The position numbers were made by a program, and so were the translations under genes. The notes beneath the pieces were generated by a model. The model had not been told where the DNA came from. It saw nothing but the letters and a program-made list of their open reading frames with translations, and searched no databases. Below, piece by piece: positions 33,701-40,992 of a stretch of 64,000 nucleotides of DNA. This DNA is from Flavobacteriales bacterium (lineage in GTDB: Bacteria > Bacteroidota > Bacteroidia > Flavobacteriales_F > PHOS-HE28), in the NCBI GenBank assembly GCA_020635695.1, contig JACJZH010000004.1, forward strand, positions 62,001 through 126,000. The letters run 5' to 3'. The stretch's first letter is position 1, and every line of letters starts with the position of its first letter.

Positions 33701-35005
33701 CGAGGCCATCGCGGCAATGCGATCGGCGTCGATGTCCAGCACCATCAAGCGGTCCTTGCGGTGCGACCACGACAACGGACCGGTGAACACCTGCATGCCG
33801 CTGCTGATGGAACCGAAGATCACGCGGGAAACATCCAGCCGCCCCCGCTCGGGTCCCAGGGCATGCACGGCGCCCGTGGCCGGTGAGACCTCGATGCCAT
33901 GGAGTTCGAGCCCGATGCGTTCCAGCAGCACGAAGGCGTCCCGCTGGGTGCGCAACTCCAGCTCTCCTTCATGCACGCTCAGGCGGCCCACATGCACGTT
34001 GCCGAACAGGTCCACCAGGCCCGTGTCCGCGCGCTGGGGCGCCACCCTTCCCTGGCCGTGCGGCTCCAGCATGCGCACCACCGGCGCGTGCAACTGCAGG
34101 TCCGCCAGGATCAGGTGCCCTTCGCGGTACACCTCGCCCAGGTCGAGCCCCTGGATCCGGAGGCGGTCCACGGCGGCGCGTACCACACGCTCCTCCACGG
34201 ACAGCAGCATGGGGTCGGGCACGTGCGGCCGCAGGTCGAAGCCGTCGATCGTGAGCGAATCGCCACGGAACCCGAAGCGCAGTTCCTGGAAGGAGAGCTG
34301 GTGGATGCTGTCGCCCAGCAGGATCCGTTGACGGCCCAGGCGTACGCGCACATCGCCCACGGGAATGTGCTTGCGGGTGGTGTCCATCAACGTGCTGTCG
34401 ATGTGCAGTTCCTCGATGGTGAGGTCCACATCGTGCAGGCGCATCACCTGGGTGCTCTCCTCGGTGATCTCCTCCAACCGCAGTTCGCCCCGCAGCAGTT
34501 CGAACTCGGCGATCCCCAGCGCGGCCAGGCGGCCGGCGATCAGTTCGTAGAGCATGCCCAGGCGGAAGCCCACGTCGCGCCGCCCCTCGGTGTCCACCCC
34601 CGGGAACTGGTGCACCACGATGTCCGGTTCCTCCAGCAACAGGGAGCGGACCTGCAGCTCGTTGCGCACCAGCAGGGGCCAGAGGCGGGTGCGCACCTCC
34701 ACGCGCCGCATGCGGAACTGGGCCAGGCGGTGCGGCAGCTTCCCCTGTTCGTACAAGGCATAGGCCCGCGTGGTGTCCACATGCACCTCCAGCTCATCGA
34801 AGGCCACGGACCGGTCGAAGAGGTCCACGCGCACGGCGCCATGGGAGAAGCGGTAGGCCCCATCCCCCGCCTCCTCGAGCGCCTCCTGCACGGCCAGGCC
34901 GATGCGCTCCTCCAGGCGCTGCTTGGCGAAGGGGAACGCGACCGTGCCGCCCAGGACCAACAGGCCCAGCAGCCGCCATCGGACGTCCGCGTTCCACCAC
35001 CGCAT
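30752..35005 (-). CDS. Very large AsmA-like/DUF748-type envelope protein
   Basis: A 1417-residue protein with one N-terminal membrane helix (WRLLGLLVLGGTVAFPFA) and a long periplasmic body of repeating beta-strands. The N-terminal region AVRVDLFDRSVAFDELEVHV and a C-terminal part with FIEPVLFLRVREGRLDTLRL fit the AsmA/DUF748 superfamily, which includes TamB- and YhdP-like proteins thought to bridge the periplasm for lipid transport or to assist outer-membrane assembly. No catalytic motif is present. The tail ends KRTDEEYLKRRVEQLGL. GACCTTTG at 35011-35018 on the minus strand is a -7-like box 5 nt from the ATG. It is divergent from the Spy-like gene. Confidence 0.72.
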   Translation of the reverse strand: MRWWNADVRWRLLGLLVLGGTVAFPFAKQRLEERIGLAVQEALEEAGDGAYRFSHGAVRVDLFDRSVAFDELEVHVDTTRAYALYEQGKLPHRLAQFRMRRVEVRTRLWPLLVRNELQVRSLLLEEPDIVVHQFPGVDTEGRRDVGFRLGMLYELIAGRLAALGIAEFELLRGELRLEEITEESTQVMRLHDVDLTIEELHIDSTLMDTTRKHIPVGDVRVRLGRQRILLGDSIHQLSFQELRFGFRGDSLTIDGFDLRPHVPDPMLLSVEERVVRAAVDRLRIQGLDLGEVYREGHLILADLQLHAPVVRMLEPHGQGRVAPQRADTGLVDLFGNVHVGRLSVHEGELELRTQRDAFVLLERIGLELHGIEVSPATGAVHALGPERGRLDVSRVIFGSISSGMQVFTGPLSWSHRKDRLMVLDIDADRIAAMASQGHLENGHLDTLLVEGFDVERLLREGTVHAHRAELRGFDLHLPAIRSGQGGGGVETPASIPLEGSHFDELALIGRVTGIGEPGGSEVAGTVERFELLLQGLDLDSAVIASRPLVAEHAHLVLNGVDLRLPRSASTLALRRVVADSRSGDMEFAGGAYIRNTDGRLKVDWDRVAVGGLDVPAALKDRALRMRSLVVQGPVLQVQGEAGGTKQDKPKQAAGEAPITALRVGTLKLEQGRATVMRDGKVFFDLDRADLAGAGVGLDEVALAAGNYEVVSDALEYTLKDITASLAEGTHQLHTRQVEVDVADSLMVLRDVHVVPRDGLPKNKDRVEVSIPEVIARGYDPFLGQRTGVLDLGRVLVHAPRIRTVLHTRKKDDQPSDRLPVGLSLGALPADLWAGRIKAVVAERYDLQGGSWDLTLEGPDSRLDLQFPDVELGLEALAFRVGARATRERPLPARRVTAQFLGSQWKLDGDRLPVKVDRISLDLPDKGLQLKGIALDLDTKRGGKVRGTLDEADLEGVALYDLLREERVHAERFVARGGDLTVVKAPEARAKTRTANVPLLTRLREAMGQGLDEDAGLDALELDQVRFRLEDPGRPGEAELAIDDLGITVHGLRAHPHEVFHHTGLDVDLHGMRWRMDEDQVDASIGRLRVEHIKGGVELDDLHIAPHGDRGAYARSKGHRFDALDITLPQLRASGFNVKRYLEEDAIEVRRVELAGLVFDDLRDHRLPQPEGVRDLPAKALHGLKRSLQVDSLVLRNGTIRYAEVHPNASKPGRIALTDVGLRAANITNARSAGDLTAVFTGLVQRHAPLRAEVRVPLDGDRGDFDYRLQVGDLDMTTLAEFIEPVLFLRVREGRLDTLRLVGAGNDDVALGQLYMYYEDLQVALLNKRTEDYTGFGSHVASLAANALVRKNKPNKGWSDPTPLYFERLKDRGFVNYLIKLYLSGVPGAIGLGEGKERREVKRTDEEYLKRRVEQLGL

Positions 35006-35093
35006 GCTCCCAAAGGTCGTTGTCCTTTCGTTCCCCCGATCGAACCTTCCGGCACGGTCCTTGTCCTACCTCCGGAACCAACACGAAAGGACC

Positions 35094-35510
35094 ATGATCA
35101 AGATGCTGAGAACCACCCTGCCGCTGGCCCTGCTGCTGGCCGCGGCCATCCCCGCCACCGCCCAGGACGGACACCGCCACGGCGAACGCGAACGCAAGTC
35201 GCCCGAGCAGCGTGCCGAGATGCACACCTCGCGCATGCAGGAGCAGTTGAAGCTGGACGACGTCCAGGCCGAGAAGGTGGCCGAGATCAACCTGCGCTTC
35301 GCCGAGCAGATGGAGGCCGTGCGCGCCGCCCGGAAGGCCGAGCAGGAAGGCATGAAGGAGAAGGCCCGGGGACTGAGCGATTCCCGCGATGCCGAGCTGA
35401 AGGCCGTGCTCTCCGAGGAGCAGTACACCCGCATGCTGGAGCTGCGCGAGCAGCACATGCAGGAAATGAAGGAGCGCCGCTCCATGCGCAAGCAGGAGCA
35501 CGAGCACTGA
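35094..35510 (+). CDS. Spy/CpxP-like periplasmic protein
   Basis: A 138-residue protein with a signal peptide (MIKMLRTTLPLALLLAAAIPATAQ, cleavage after TAQ) and a highly charged, alpha-helical mature part: DGHRHGERERKSPEQRAEMH, then two helices with LEELREQHM-like heptads and a His-rich C-terminus. Its size and composition resemble Spy/CpxP or zinc-resistance-associated LTXXQ proteins, periplasmic chaperones or metal buffers, although the exact LTXXQ repeats are not perfect (LKLDDVQAEKVAEI and VLSEEQYTRMLEL are the equivalents). A strong terminator follows. Confidence 0.72.
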   Translation: MIKMLRTTLPLALLLAAAIPATAQDGHRHGERERKSPEQRAEMHTSRMQEQLKLDDVQAEKVAEINLRFAEQMEAVRAARKAEQEGMKEKARGLSDSRDAELKAVLSEEQYTRMLELREQHMQEMKERRSMRKQEHEH

Positions 35511-35530
35511 CAAACATCCCGTGAACAAGG

Positions 35531-35556
35531 AAAGGCGCACCGCTCGGTGCGCCTTT
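35531..35556. terminator. Bidirectional terminator between Spy-like and M56 genes
   Basis: AAAGGCGCAC and GTGCGCCTTT form a 10-bp perfect stem around CGCTCG. It lies between two convergent genes, with A and T ends on both strands, so it can end transcripts from either side. Confidence 0.85.
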
Positions 35557-35578
35557 CGCGTTGCAGGCCGGTCCTGAC

Positions 35579-36718
35579 CTATTTCTCCTTCGGTAGCTCG
35601 AAGCGGATCGGCAGGGTCATCTCCACCGGTACCATCTTGCCTTCGTGCATGCCGGGGTCCCAGTCGGGCATGGCCTTCACCACGCGCAGCGCCTCGGCGT
35701 CCAGGGCCTTGTGCACGCCGCGCTTCACCTGGGCATCGCGAACGTGGCCGTCGGCATCCACCACGAAGCCCACGAACACGGTGCCCTCCGCCTCGTCAGC
35801 CTTGGCGGCGGCCGGGTACTTCAGTTCGTTGACCAGGTAGGTGAACATGGCCTGCTTGCCGCCCTTGAACTCGGGCATCTTCTCGGCCACCTTCATCGGT
35901 TCCTGCGGGGCGGGGCGGAAGGGCACCGCGTTCCAGGAAACGAGCAACAGCGCGCCCAGCAGGGCGGGCAGGACGAGGGCGGTCCGCAGCAGGGAGCCCT
36001 TCTTCGAACGGGGGGTGTTCAGCATGTGTATGCGGGTTTTGAGGTCGGATGAACGGAAGGAATGGACGAGCGCCCGTGCCGGCACGCCCAGGGCGCGGGC
36101 CAACAGCAGGGCATCGTAGTGCGGGTGCGCGTGCTGCGCGGCGCGGTCGGCCAGCAGCTCGTGCACCAGGCGCAATTCGCGCAGGGCCCAGCGCCACAGG
36201 GGCACCGGCCAGTGGATCGCGGCAAAGAGCTCGAACAGCAGCACGTCCAGGCTGTGGCCCTGTTCCACGTGGGCACGCTCGTGGGCGATCAAGGCCTCAC
36301 GGTCGTCGCCATCGGCTTCGCCCGGCACGCGGATGCGCCCCAGGAAGGAGAGCGGCTCCGCTCCTTCCACGCCGGCCAACCGCCAGGCATGGAAGGCCCG
36401 CACCAGCAGGCGCAGCATCAGGCCCGCGACCACCACGGCATAGGCCAGCGGCAGCCAGGCGGTCCAGCCCAGGCTCAGCGGCGATCCGGCTTCGGCACCG
36501 GCACCCAGGACCACCTCCGGCAGGGTGAAGCTGAAGGTGACCGGCTCCACCAGCAGGCCGGGAAGCAGCGGCAGCGCCCAGGCCAGCAGACCGCCGGCCA
36601 GCAGCCAGCCCCGCCGGAAGGCCAGCCGGGCATCGTTCCGCAGCGGCAGGTAGGCCAGCAGGAACACGGCGAACACCAGGTCCACCTTCAACAGGTACAG
36701 CAGCGTGCTCATGGTCAT
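35579..36718 (-). CDS. BlaR1-type M56 metallopeptidase with TonB C-terminal domain
   Basis: A 379-residue inner-membrane protein. Four membrane helices lie in the first about 110 residues. The zinc metallopeptidase motif is ALIAHERAHVEQGHSLD (HExxH, residues about 155-165). A further helix lies near 260, and a periplasmic TonB C-terminal-like domain fills about 295-379 (YPAAAKADEAEGTVFVGFVVDADG). M56 proteins of the BlaR1/MecR1 type cleave a cognate BlaI repressor on sensing an external signal. The start at 36718 overlaps the blaI stop as ATGA. The TonB-like sensor domain in place of a penicillin-binding one is usual in Bacteroidota. The signal is not known. Confidence 0.9.
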   Translation of the reverse strand: MTMSTLLYLLKVDLVFAVFLLAYLPLRNDARLAFRRGWLLAGGLLAWALPLLPGLLVEPVTFSFTLPEVVLGAGAEAGSPLSLGWTAWLPLAYAVVVAGLMLRLLVRAFHAWRLAGVEGAEPLSFLGRIRVPGEADGDDREALIAHERAHVEQGHSLDVLLFELFAAIHWPVPLWRWALRELRLVHELLADRAAQHAHPHYDALLLARALGVPARALVHSFRSSDLKTRIHMLNTPRSKKGSLLRTALVLPALLGALLLVSWNAVPFRPAPQEPMKVAEKMPEFKGGKQAMFTYLVNELKYPAAAKADEAEGTVFVGFVVDADGHVRDAQVKRGVHKALDAEALRVVKAMPDWDPGMHEGKMVPVEMTLPIRFELPKEK

Positions 36719-37080
36719 TGGCTCTTGCGTTGGCGGACCAGCTTCAGCAGCTCGTCCAGTTCGTTCAGGTCCAGGTCCTTGCGCTCCAGGAAGAAGCTCA
36801 TGAGCTCCTTCGGGCTGCCGGCGAAGTAGTCGTTCACCAGCCGACCCAGCACCTTCTCGCCGTACTCCTCGCGCCCCACCAGCGGGTGGTAGCGGTGGCT
36901 GCGGCCGAAGGCCTCGTGCCCCACGAAGCCCTTCTGCTCCAGGATGCGCACGATGGTGCTCACCGTGGTGTAGGCCGGCTTGGGCTCGGGCATGTCCTCC
37001 AGCAGCTCCTTCACGAAGGCCCGGCCCTTGTCCCACAGGGCCTGCATCACTTGCTCTTCGGCGGGGGTGAGGCGTTCCAT
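36715..37080 (-). CDS. BlaI/MecI/CopY family transcriptional repressor
   Basis: A 121-residue winged-helix repressor: LTPAEEQVMQALWDKGRAFV begins helix 1, PAYTTVSTIVRILEQKGFVG is the recognition helix and wing, and a C-terminal helix (GSPKELMSFFLERKDLDLNE) mediates dimerisation. It would repress its own operon with the M56 protease gene, which overlaps its stop by 4 nt. Two perfect inverted repeats lie between its ATG and 37130, in the promoter. The cleavage site used by the partner M56 protein is not predictable. It is the last normal-composition gene before the anomalous island. Confidence 0.92.
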   Translation of the reverse strand: MERLTPAEEQVMQALWDKGRAFVKELLEDMPEPKPAYTTVSTIVRILEQKGFVGHEAFGRSHRYHPLVGREEYGEKVLGRLVNDYFAGSPKELMSFFLERKDLDLNELDELLKLVRQRKSQ

Positions 37081-37092
37081 GTGGACAAGTAT

Positions 37093-37128
37093 AACTACAT
37101 TCTTAGTTGTTCGACTAAACCTTTAGTC
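37093..37128. promoter_or_regulatory. Two tandem inverted repeats, putative BlaI operators
   Basis: AACTA-n6-TAGTT (37093-37108) and GACTAAA-CC-TTTAGTC (37113-37128) are perfect palindromes in the short upstream region of blaI. TATACTTG on the minus strand next to the ATG is a near -7 box. Two operators in front of an autoregulated repressor fit the BlaI family. Confidence 0.6.
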
Positions 37129-37174
37129 ACAAAGCAGGGAACGGAGCGAGTGGATAGGGAAACGGTTGGAGGGA

Positions 37175-37216
37175 AAGTGACAAGGCTCAATGGCAAGTGA
37201 TACGTGTCAAGGGCAT
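37175..37216 (+). repeat. AAGTGACAAGG-type dispersed repeat, copy at 37 kb
   Basis: AAGTGACAAGGCTCAA (37175-37190) is identical to 41388-41403. The following bases (TGGCAAGTGATACGTGTCAAGGGC) are similar to those after the second copy. Non-coding. Confidence 0.75.
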
Positions 37217-37402
37217 GATCCCGGGCGTGGTCCGCTTAGTTCCGGGCCACACCTATGGTGGACAGCCAGACCGACCACCGACCTCTAACCTTATGACCAA
37301 CAGTACATTACGTTCAACCACATCGACCAACACGGTGGACAGATGGGCCACTCATGCCTGATCATGTCAGGCACATGACCAGACACAGGAGCATGCCATT
37401 CT

Positions 37403-37515
37403 GCGATCGCAAAGGCCTCTGCTGCATTTGCATTAAGCTGCGTTGCGATCGCGGGATGCCTTTCTGCGATCGCATTGGACGCTGGTGCGGCGGCAGGAGA
37501 TCACCTGGCGATCGC
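37403..37515. repeat. Cluster of four GCGATCGC palindromes
   Basis: GCGATCGC occurs at 37403-37410, 37445-37452, 37466-37473 and 37508-37515. Two copies share the wider context ATGCC-TTCTGCGATCGCA. I saw no comparable cluster elsewhere in the window, though I did not count exhaustively. Confidence 0.7.
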
Positions 37516-37986
37516 AGCTGTCTCTGTTGCGTTGACAAGATGTGGCATGGCGGGCGCATCTCCCATCCGCGTGGTAAGCCCAACGGCTTCTTCCTTTCTC
37601 CGCACACCGGTGGGCAGCGCGTGGGAACGTTCGCAGGACCTGCGCATCACCCGGCGAGTTCATTGGGGGCACACCCTGCATGCGGTATTCGCCGACAACC
37701 TTCCATTGGAGCATGGAGGACGAACGCGACCAACGGCTGCGTCCGCTTCGTGGAGACCGCTTGTCGGGCTGGTGCAGCACCGGGTGAAGGCCGCTGACTT
37801 CCGGGATTCCTCGCGGGGTGCGAGGCGCGGGTCGCGCAGCTCCGGTTCTAGCCTTCCTACGGGACTCCGTTCCGCCTCCATCGGAGTCAGCCGTGGTGAG
37901 TGCGAGCAACCGAGCATTGCATCATGACCAGGCGCTGGTCCTGCACATATGCCCGGACCGTACTCTGCCAGCATCCTGCTGACCGG

Positions 37987-38232
37987 CGCGCGGTGGAAGC
38001 TGGACACCTATCTTTCGAAACCGCGCATGCTGTGAAGGACAGGCGCGCCTGGCAGGTGTTCAAGCGCATGCAGAGGCATCCGACCTGACGGCTGCATAGC
38101 CTCGGCAGGTTCGCGACGCACCTCCTGGAGCGCGGAACCGACATCCGCTACATTCAGGAACTGCTTCGCCATTCCAGCACCCGCACGACCGGGTACACGC
38201 TAACCCCGAACCGGCTGCATCAAAGCCCTTGA
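37987..38232 (+). pseudogene. Decayed tyrosine recombinase/integrase, C-terminal fragment
   Basis: In one frame the sequence reads RRAWQVFKRMQRHPT, a TGA stop (38086-38088), then RLHSLGRFATHLLERGTDI, RYIQELLRHSSTRTTGYTLT and a stop at 38230. This matches the catalytic C-terminus of tyrosine recombinases, whose consensus is LRHSFATHLLE...IQELLGHSS-TTE-YTHV. The conserved Arg of the R-H-x-x-H box has become Gly-Arg, the Gly before HSS is Arg, and the catalytic Tyr context is altered. After 38224 a shifted frame gives IKALDEL, matching the usual end. It is therefore nonfunctional. It is a remnant of an integrated element or integron-type integrase. Confidence 0.75.
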
Positions 38233-38324
38233 CGAGCTTGAACGGCCTGAGGATAGCGCGCATCGGTGCAGGCCACTTCACAAGGGGCTGGTGCTCGCGT
38301 TTACGGACCAAAACCACCTCTGCG

Positions 38325-38684
38325 ATGCGGCTAACGCGCGTCGTGCTCTACCCACTAGTTAGGCCAAAGACAAACGATATCCTCTATTTCGAAGATGAAG
38401 TGATAAGCAGATTAGAAAAAAAGTGGTTTCCACACTCAGCCATGATTTCTAGATTCTTCCTTTTGTACAACCTTCGTTCGGACAGTTCAGCGGGGAGTTT
38501 ACTAAAATCCTCGATCGCGACCCAGACACGTAAGGACGATTGTGGTATTAGCGTACACGGAATAGGTGAATCATTCTGTAAATCAGGTAAAATGAGTCAC
38601 GACTTGAAGCTTTGGGAAGGATTCATTTCACTTGATCCCAAGAAGTTGGTTGGTATCATGCATAGCGTTGCGCTAGTGGACTGA
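38325..38684 (+). CDS. Doubtful AT-rich hypothetical frame
   Basis: An open frame of about 119 codons in the AT-rich part of the island. Its translation (ILYFEDEVISRLEKKWFPHS, SRFFLLYNLRSDSSAGSLLK, HDLKLWEGFISLDPKKLVGI) has a plausible protein-like mix of residues but no recognised family, no clear promoter or ribosome site, and an uncertain start (ATG at 38325 or 38442). It could be an acquired cassette gene or chance. Confidence 0.2.
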   Translation: MRLTRVVLYPLVRPKTNDILYFEDEVISRLEKKWFPHSAMISRFFLLYNLRSDSSAGSLLKSSIATQTRKDDCGISVHGIGESFCKSGKMSHDLKLWEGFISLDPKKLVGIMHSVALVD

Positions 38685-39639
38685 CTTGTGCGGTAAAACG
38701 ACCTTTAGACGCTACCTGCCCATAACTTAATAATTGTTTACGGTTAATACGAGCACAAATGTAGAATGCCACCAACTAACGTTTGCGATTTCTAAATGTA
38801 CCGGATTTCGACAGGTCAATGGTCGGCGACAGCTATGCCTGGTCGCGTGCGCCCAGTCGATTTCACGATCTCTCATAGCTGAAGGCTGGGGCTGTTCGCA
38901 TTGCGAGATATTTAACTAGGGTTCTCGCGGCACCTGCGGCACCAAAGTAGGAAATCATTCAGACAATTTGTCGATTGATCTTCGACGAACCAGGCAGGTT
39001 GAATGAACAATTCACATGGATTAAGACAATCTCTACGAATGTGAGCCATTGGGTGTCTGAAGTCGCCTTATAAAAGATCGGTCTTTTGACCTGTTGGAAT
39101 AGTCATAGCCGCTGCATGGAATTGCAGGGGATCGTTTCGACACCTCAGACGTTCTGTATCCAACTCGGAGGGGATTTTCAACGCGCCAAATCGAATCGTC
39201 GCGCTTACCTGCAGCAAGGATACACAGACAAGAAGTTCGAGCGTAATCTGAACAGAAACGCCTCAGGCTCTATTCTTTTATGAAGAAACAAACAATAATT
39301 TCAAAACGGTTATAGTGCAATAGGGTGTATTGAAAGCCCTGCGCTAGCCGCCACTCCTGTTCATCAGTGTTGAAGCAGTTCTCCGAACTGGTACGATGTC
39401 AATAACCCCTTCTGGCATTCGCAGCATGGTTGGCTTATGTGTACAAGAATTGAACCACAAAGTACTGTTGGCCAGATGGCGGTTATCAGGGGATGCACAC
39501 ATTTGCCCTAGCTTAAAACACTGTGGTCCTCATCCTGTGCAAGAATATGTCTGATGCCTGAAGGAGTACAGGCCCAAACTATGATGGGTTCCAGTGCTAT
39601 AATGGTGTATAAATTCAGACCCCGAAAGAACAAGATGCT

Positions 39640-39741
39640 ATGAAGACGAAATCCAATCAGATGGGACACTGCCAACATGATCCCCACCTCGTCGCCGTGT
39701 TATGGGGAGCATTGGGCATTCTGCGCTTCATTGCGCGATAA
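39640..39741 (+). CDS. Doubtful 33-residue frame at the right end of the island
   Basis: MKTKSNQMGHCQHDPHLVAV then LWGALGILRFIAR and stop. It is in the same frame as the membrane protein gene that starts 27 nt after its stop, so it might be a leader peptide or the remains of an N-terminus cut off by a stop codon. The stop lies inside a hairpin (39714-39754). No family is recognised. Confidence 0.25.
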   Translation: MKTKSNQMGHCQHDPHLVAVLWGALGILRFIAR

Positions 39742-39754
39742 CGCAGAATAGCCC
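39714..39754. other. Inverted repeat at the island's right edge
   Basis: GGGC-A-TTCTGCG and CGCAGAA-TA-GCCC form an 11-bp stem with a small bulge and a 16-nt loop, directly upstream of the gene at 39769. It could be an element end, a terminator without a U run, or an operator. Confidence 0.5.
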
Positions 39755-39768
39755 ATCACGTTGATGCA

Positions 39769-40917
39769 GTGCGCAGCCGAATCAGTCCGGCGGCTTTGAG
39801 CAGGACGGAACTGCGCCGGTTCGCCTTCACCTTGGAAACGCCCCAGTTGGTGCTGGGGACGCCCGGTGGCGACCTGACCATCATCGGCTATGGCGCGGAG
39901 GCGCGGATCACCGACCTGAAGGGGGTGGTGGGGCGCCTGCTGGAAGGCGATGTGGCCGGGCTGGAGGAGGCCATTGCGTCGGAAGGCCGGTGGCCCTGGC
40001 AGCGTTGCGTTGCTGTGGAGGAGCACCTGGACCACCTGCTGGCCTCCGAGGCACATCAGCAGATCGCCGCTGCCGGCTTCAGCACGGATGATGCACAGGT
40101 GAAGGAGCTGGTGGAAAGTGGCCTGGTGGCACGGGACCACGCCAAGCGGGTGGGCACGGCCGTGCGGCAGGCCGTTCGCAAGATCGCCTCGCCGCCCCTG
40201 CTCAAGTGGATCTTGCCCGTGGCACTGATCCCGGCCCTGGCCCTGACCATTGGGCGGTTGCAGCAGGTATCCTGGATCTGGACCGTTCCGGTGCTGCTGG
40301 GCTCGATCGGTGTGGCGTGGCTGTGCTGGTGGCTGGTGGAACGCCTGCGCACACGGGCCTTGGTAAAGGCGCATCCGGCGATCGAGGCGAAACGCTTCCG
40401 CCAGATCGTGAAGGGGCAGCGACCGTTCAAGCGCTGGCGCTGGGCCACCCTTGGCCTGGCGGTGGTGTGCTGGGCCCTGGCGTTCAAGTACGTGCCCAAG
40501 CCCCTGACCGCTGCCCAGCGCTATGCGGCAGAGACGGATGCCTACCTGGGGCGTCCGAACACCAGCATCCGGGTACCTGATCGATTCACTTGGGTGCCGT
40601 TCGCAGAGGCCTCACCGGAAGTCCAGGATGCGCTGGCGGGCATTGCGGCCAACACAAAGGTGAACGTGCTGGACCAAGCCAGGCAAGCGGTCCAGTTGGG
40701 CTGTGCGGTACACGTGACCACCTGCGACCTGGACGGCGATGGTGTGCCCGGCTACGCGCTCAGCTACGCCAACTGCGACTTCTGGTGTGGCGCACGGGGC
40801 TGTGCCATCCGCGTTTACGAGGGCGCCCGCCGGATCGATCTCGTCGATCACATGGAGCAGGTGAAGCCGGCCGGCGGTGGGGTGATGACGAGCAAGGGGG
40901 TGTTCGTGGGGTTGTGA
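39769..40917 (+). CDS. Membrane protein of unknown function with periplasmic Cys-rich domain
   Basis: A 382-residue protein. Residues about 1-140 are soluble (FTLETPQLVLGTPGGDLTII onward), followed by three membrane helices (about 145-165, 170-190 and 222-240). The C-terminal domain ends in a compact motif, TCDLDGDGVPGYALSYANCD then FWCGARGCAIRVYEG, with four or five cysteines. No family recognised. The only start is a GTG at 39769, just after a stop in the same frame and beside the island edge, so the N-terminus may be truncated by the neighbouring insertion; the sequence from LSRTELRRFAFTLETP looks native. Normal high-GC composition resumes here. Confidence 0.6.
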   Translation: MRSRISPAALSRTELRRFAFTLETPQLVLGTPGGDLTIIGYGAEARITDLKGVVGRLLEGDVAGLEEAIASEGRWPWQRCVAVEEHLDHLLASEAHQQIAAAGFSTDDAQVKELVESGLVARDHAKRVGTAVRQAVRKIASPPLLKWILPVALIPALALTIGRLQQVSWIWTVPVLLGSIGVAWLCWWLVERLRTRALVKAHPAIEAKRFRQIVKGQRPFKRWRWATLGLAVVCWALAFKYVPKPLTAAQRYAAETDAYLGRPNTSIRVPDRFTWVPFAEASPEVQDALAGIAANTKVNVLDQARQAVQLGCAVHVTTCDLDGDGVPGYALSYANCDFWCGARGCAIRVYEGARRIDLVDHMEQVKPAGGGVMTSKGVFVGL

Positions 40918-40977
40918 TCGGCATCGCGGCGGACCAGCCCGTCCTAACGAATGACCCGGACCACGGGAACGAGGGGC

Positions 40978-40985
40978 TAGCTTTG
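40978..40985 (+). promoter_or_regulatory. -7 box of the DUF3703 gene
   Basis: TAGCTTTG, an exact consensus match, 7 nt before the ATG at 40993. Confidence 0.6.
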
Positions 40986-40992
40986 AACTTCC

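Larger units (their letters stand above)
37136..39768. other. Anomalous gene-poor island, partly AT-rich
   Basis: About 2.6 kb with no intact recognisable gene. 37136-38340 is of mixed composition and holds GCGATCGC motifs and a decayed recombinase. From 38341 to about 39700 the sequence is clearly AT-rich (a sampled 60-nt line at 38401 is about 37% G+C by hand count), against well over 60% in flanking genes. Open frames here are short and unfamiliar. The island begins right after the blaI promoter and ends just before the membrane protein gene at 39769. Confidence 0.7.

Noticed and set aside
31268..33886. An 872-codon plus-strand open frame inside the AsmA-like gene.
   Set aside because: It is antisense to the 1417-residue protein and shows the same biased composition as other mirrors; no signal or domain.
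37354..37909. Overlapping frames on both strands with repeated MPFCDRKG-like or RSQKG-like peptides.
   Set aside because: The repetition comes from the GCGATCGC motifs; no domain, promoter or conserved character supports a real protein.
38329..38364. GGCTAAC and GTTAGGC about 22 bp apart, downstream of the recombinase remnant, considered as an integron attC site.
   Set aside because: The pair is too close (36 bp overall) and GGCTAAC does not fit the RYYYAAC core; no internal L boxes or longer imperfect palindrome were found. Only the single GTTAGGC core is noted.
38734..39283. Short frames of 61 and 65 codons in the AT-rich island.
   Set aside because: No recognisable domain, no promoter or start context; chance frames in AT-rich DNA are expected at this length.
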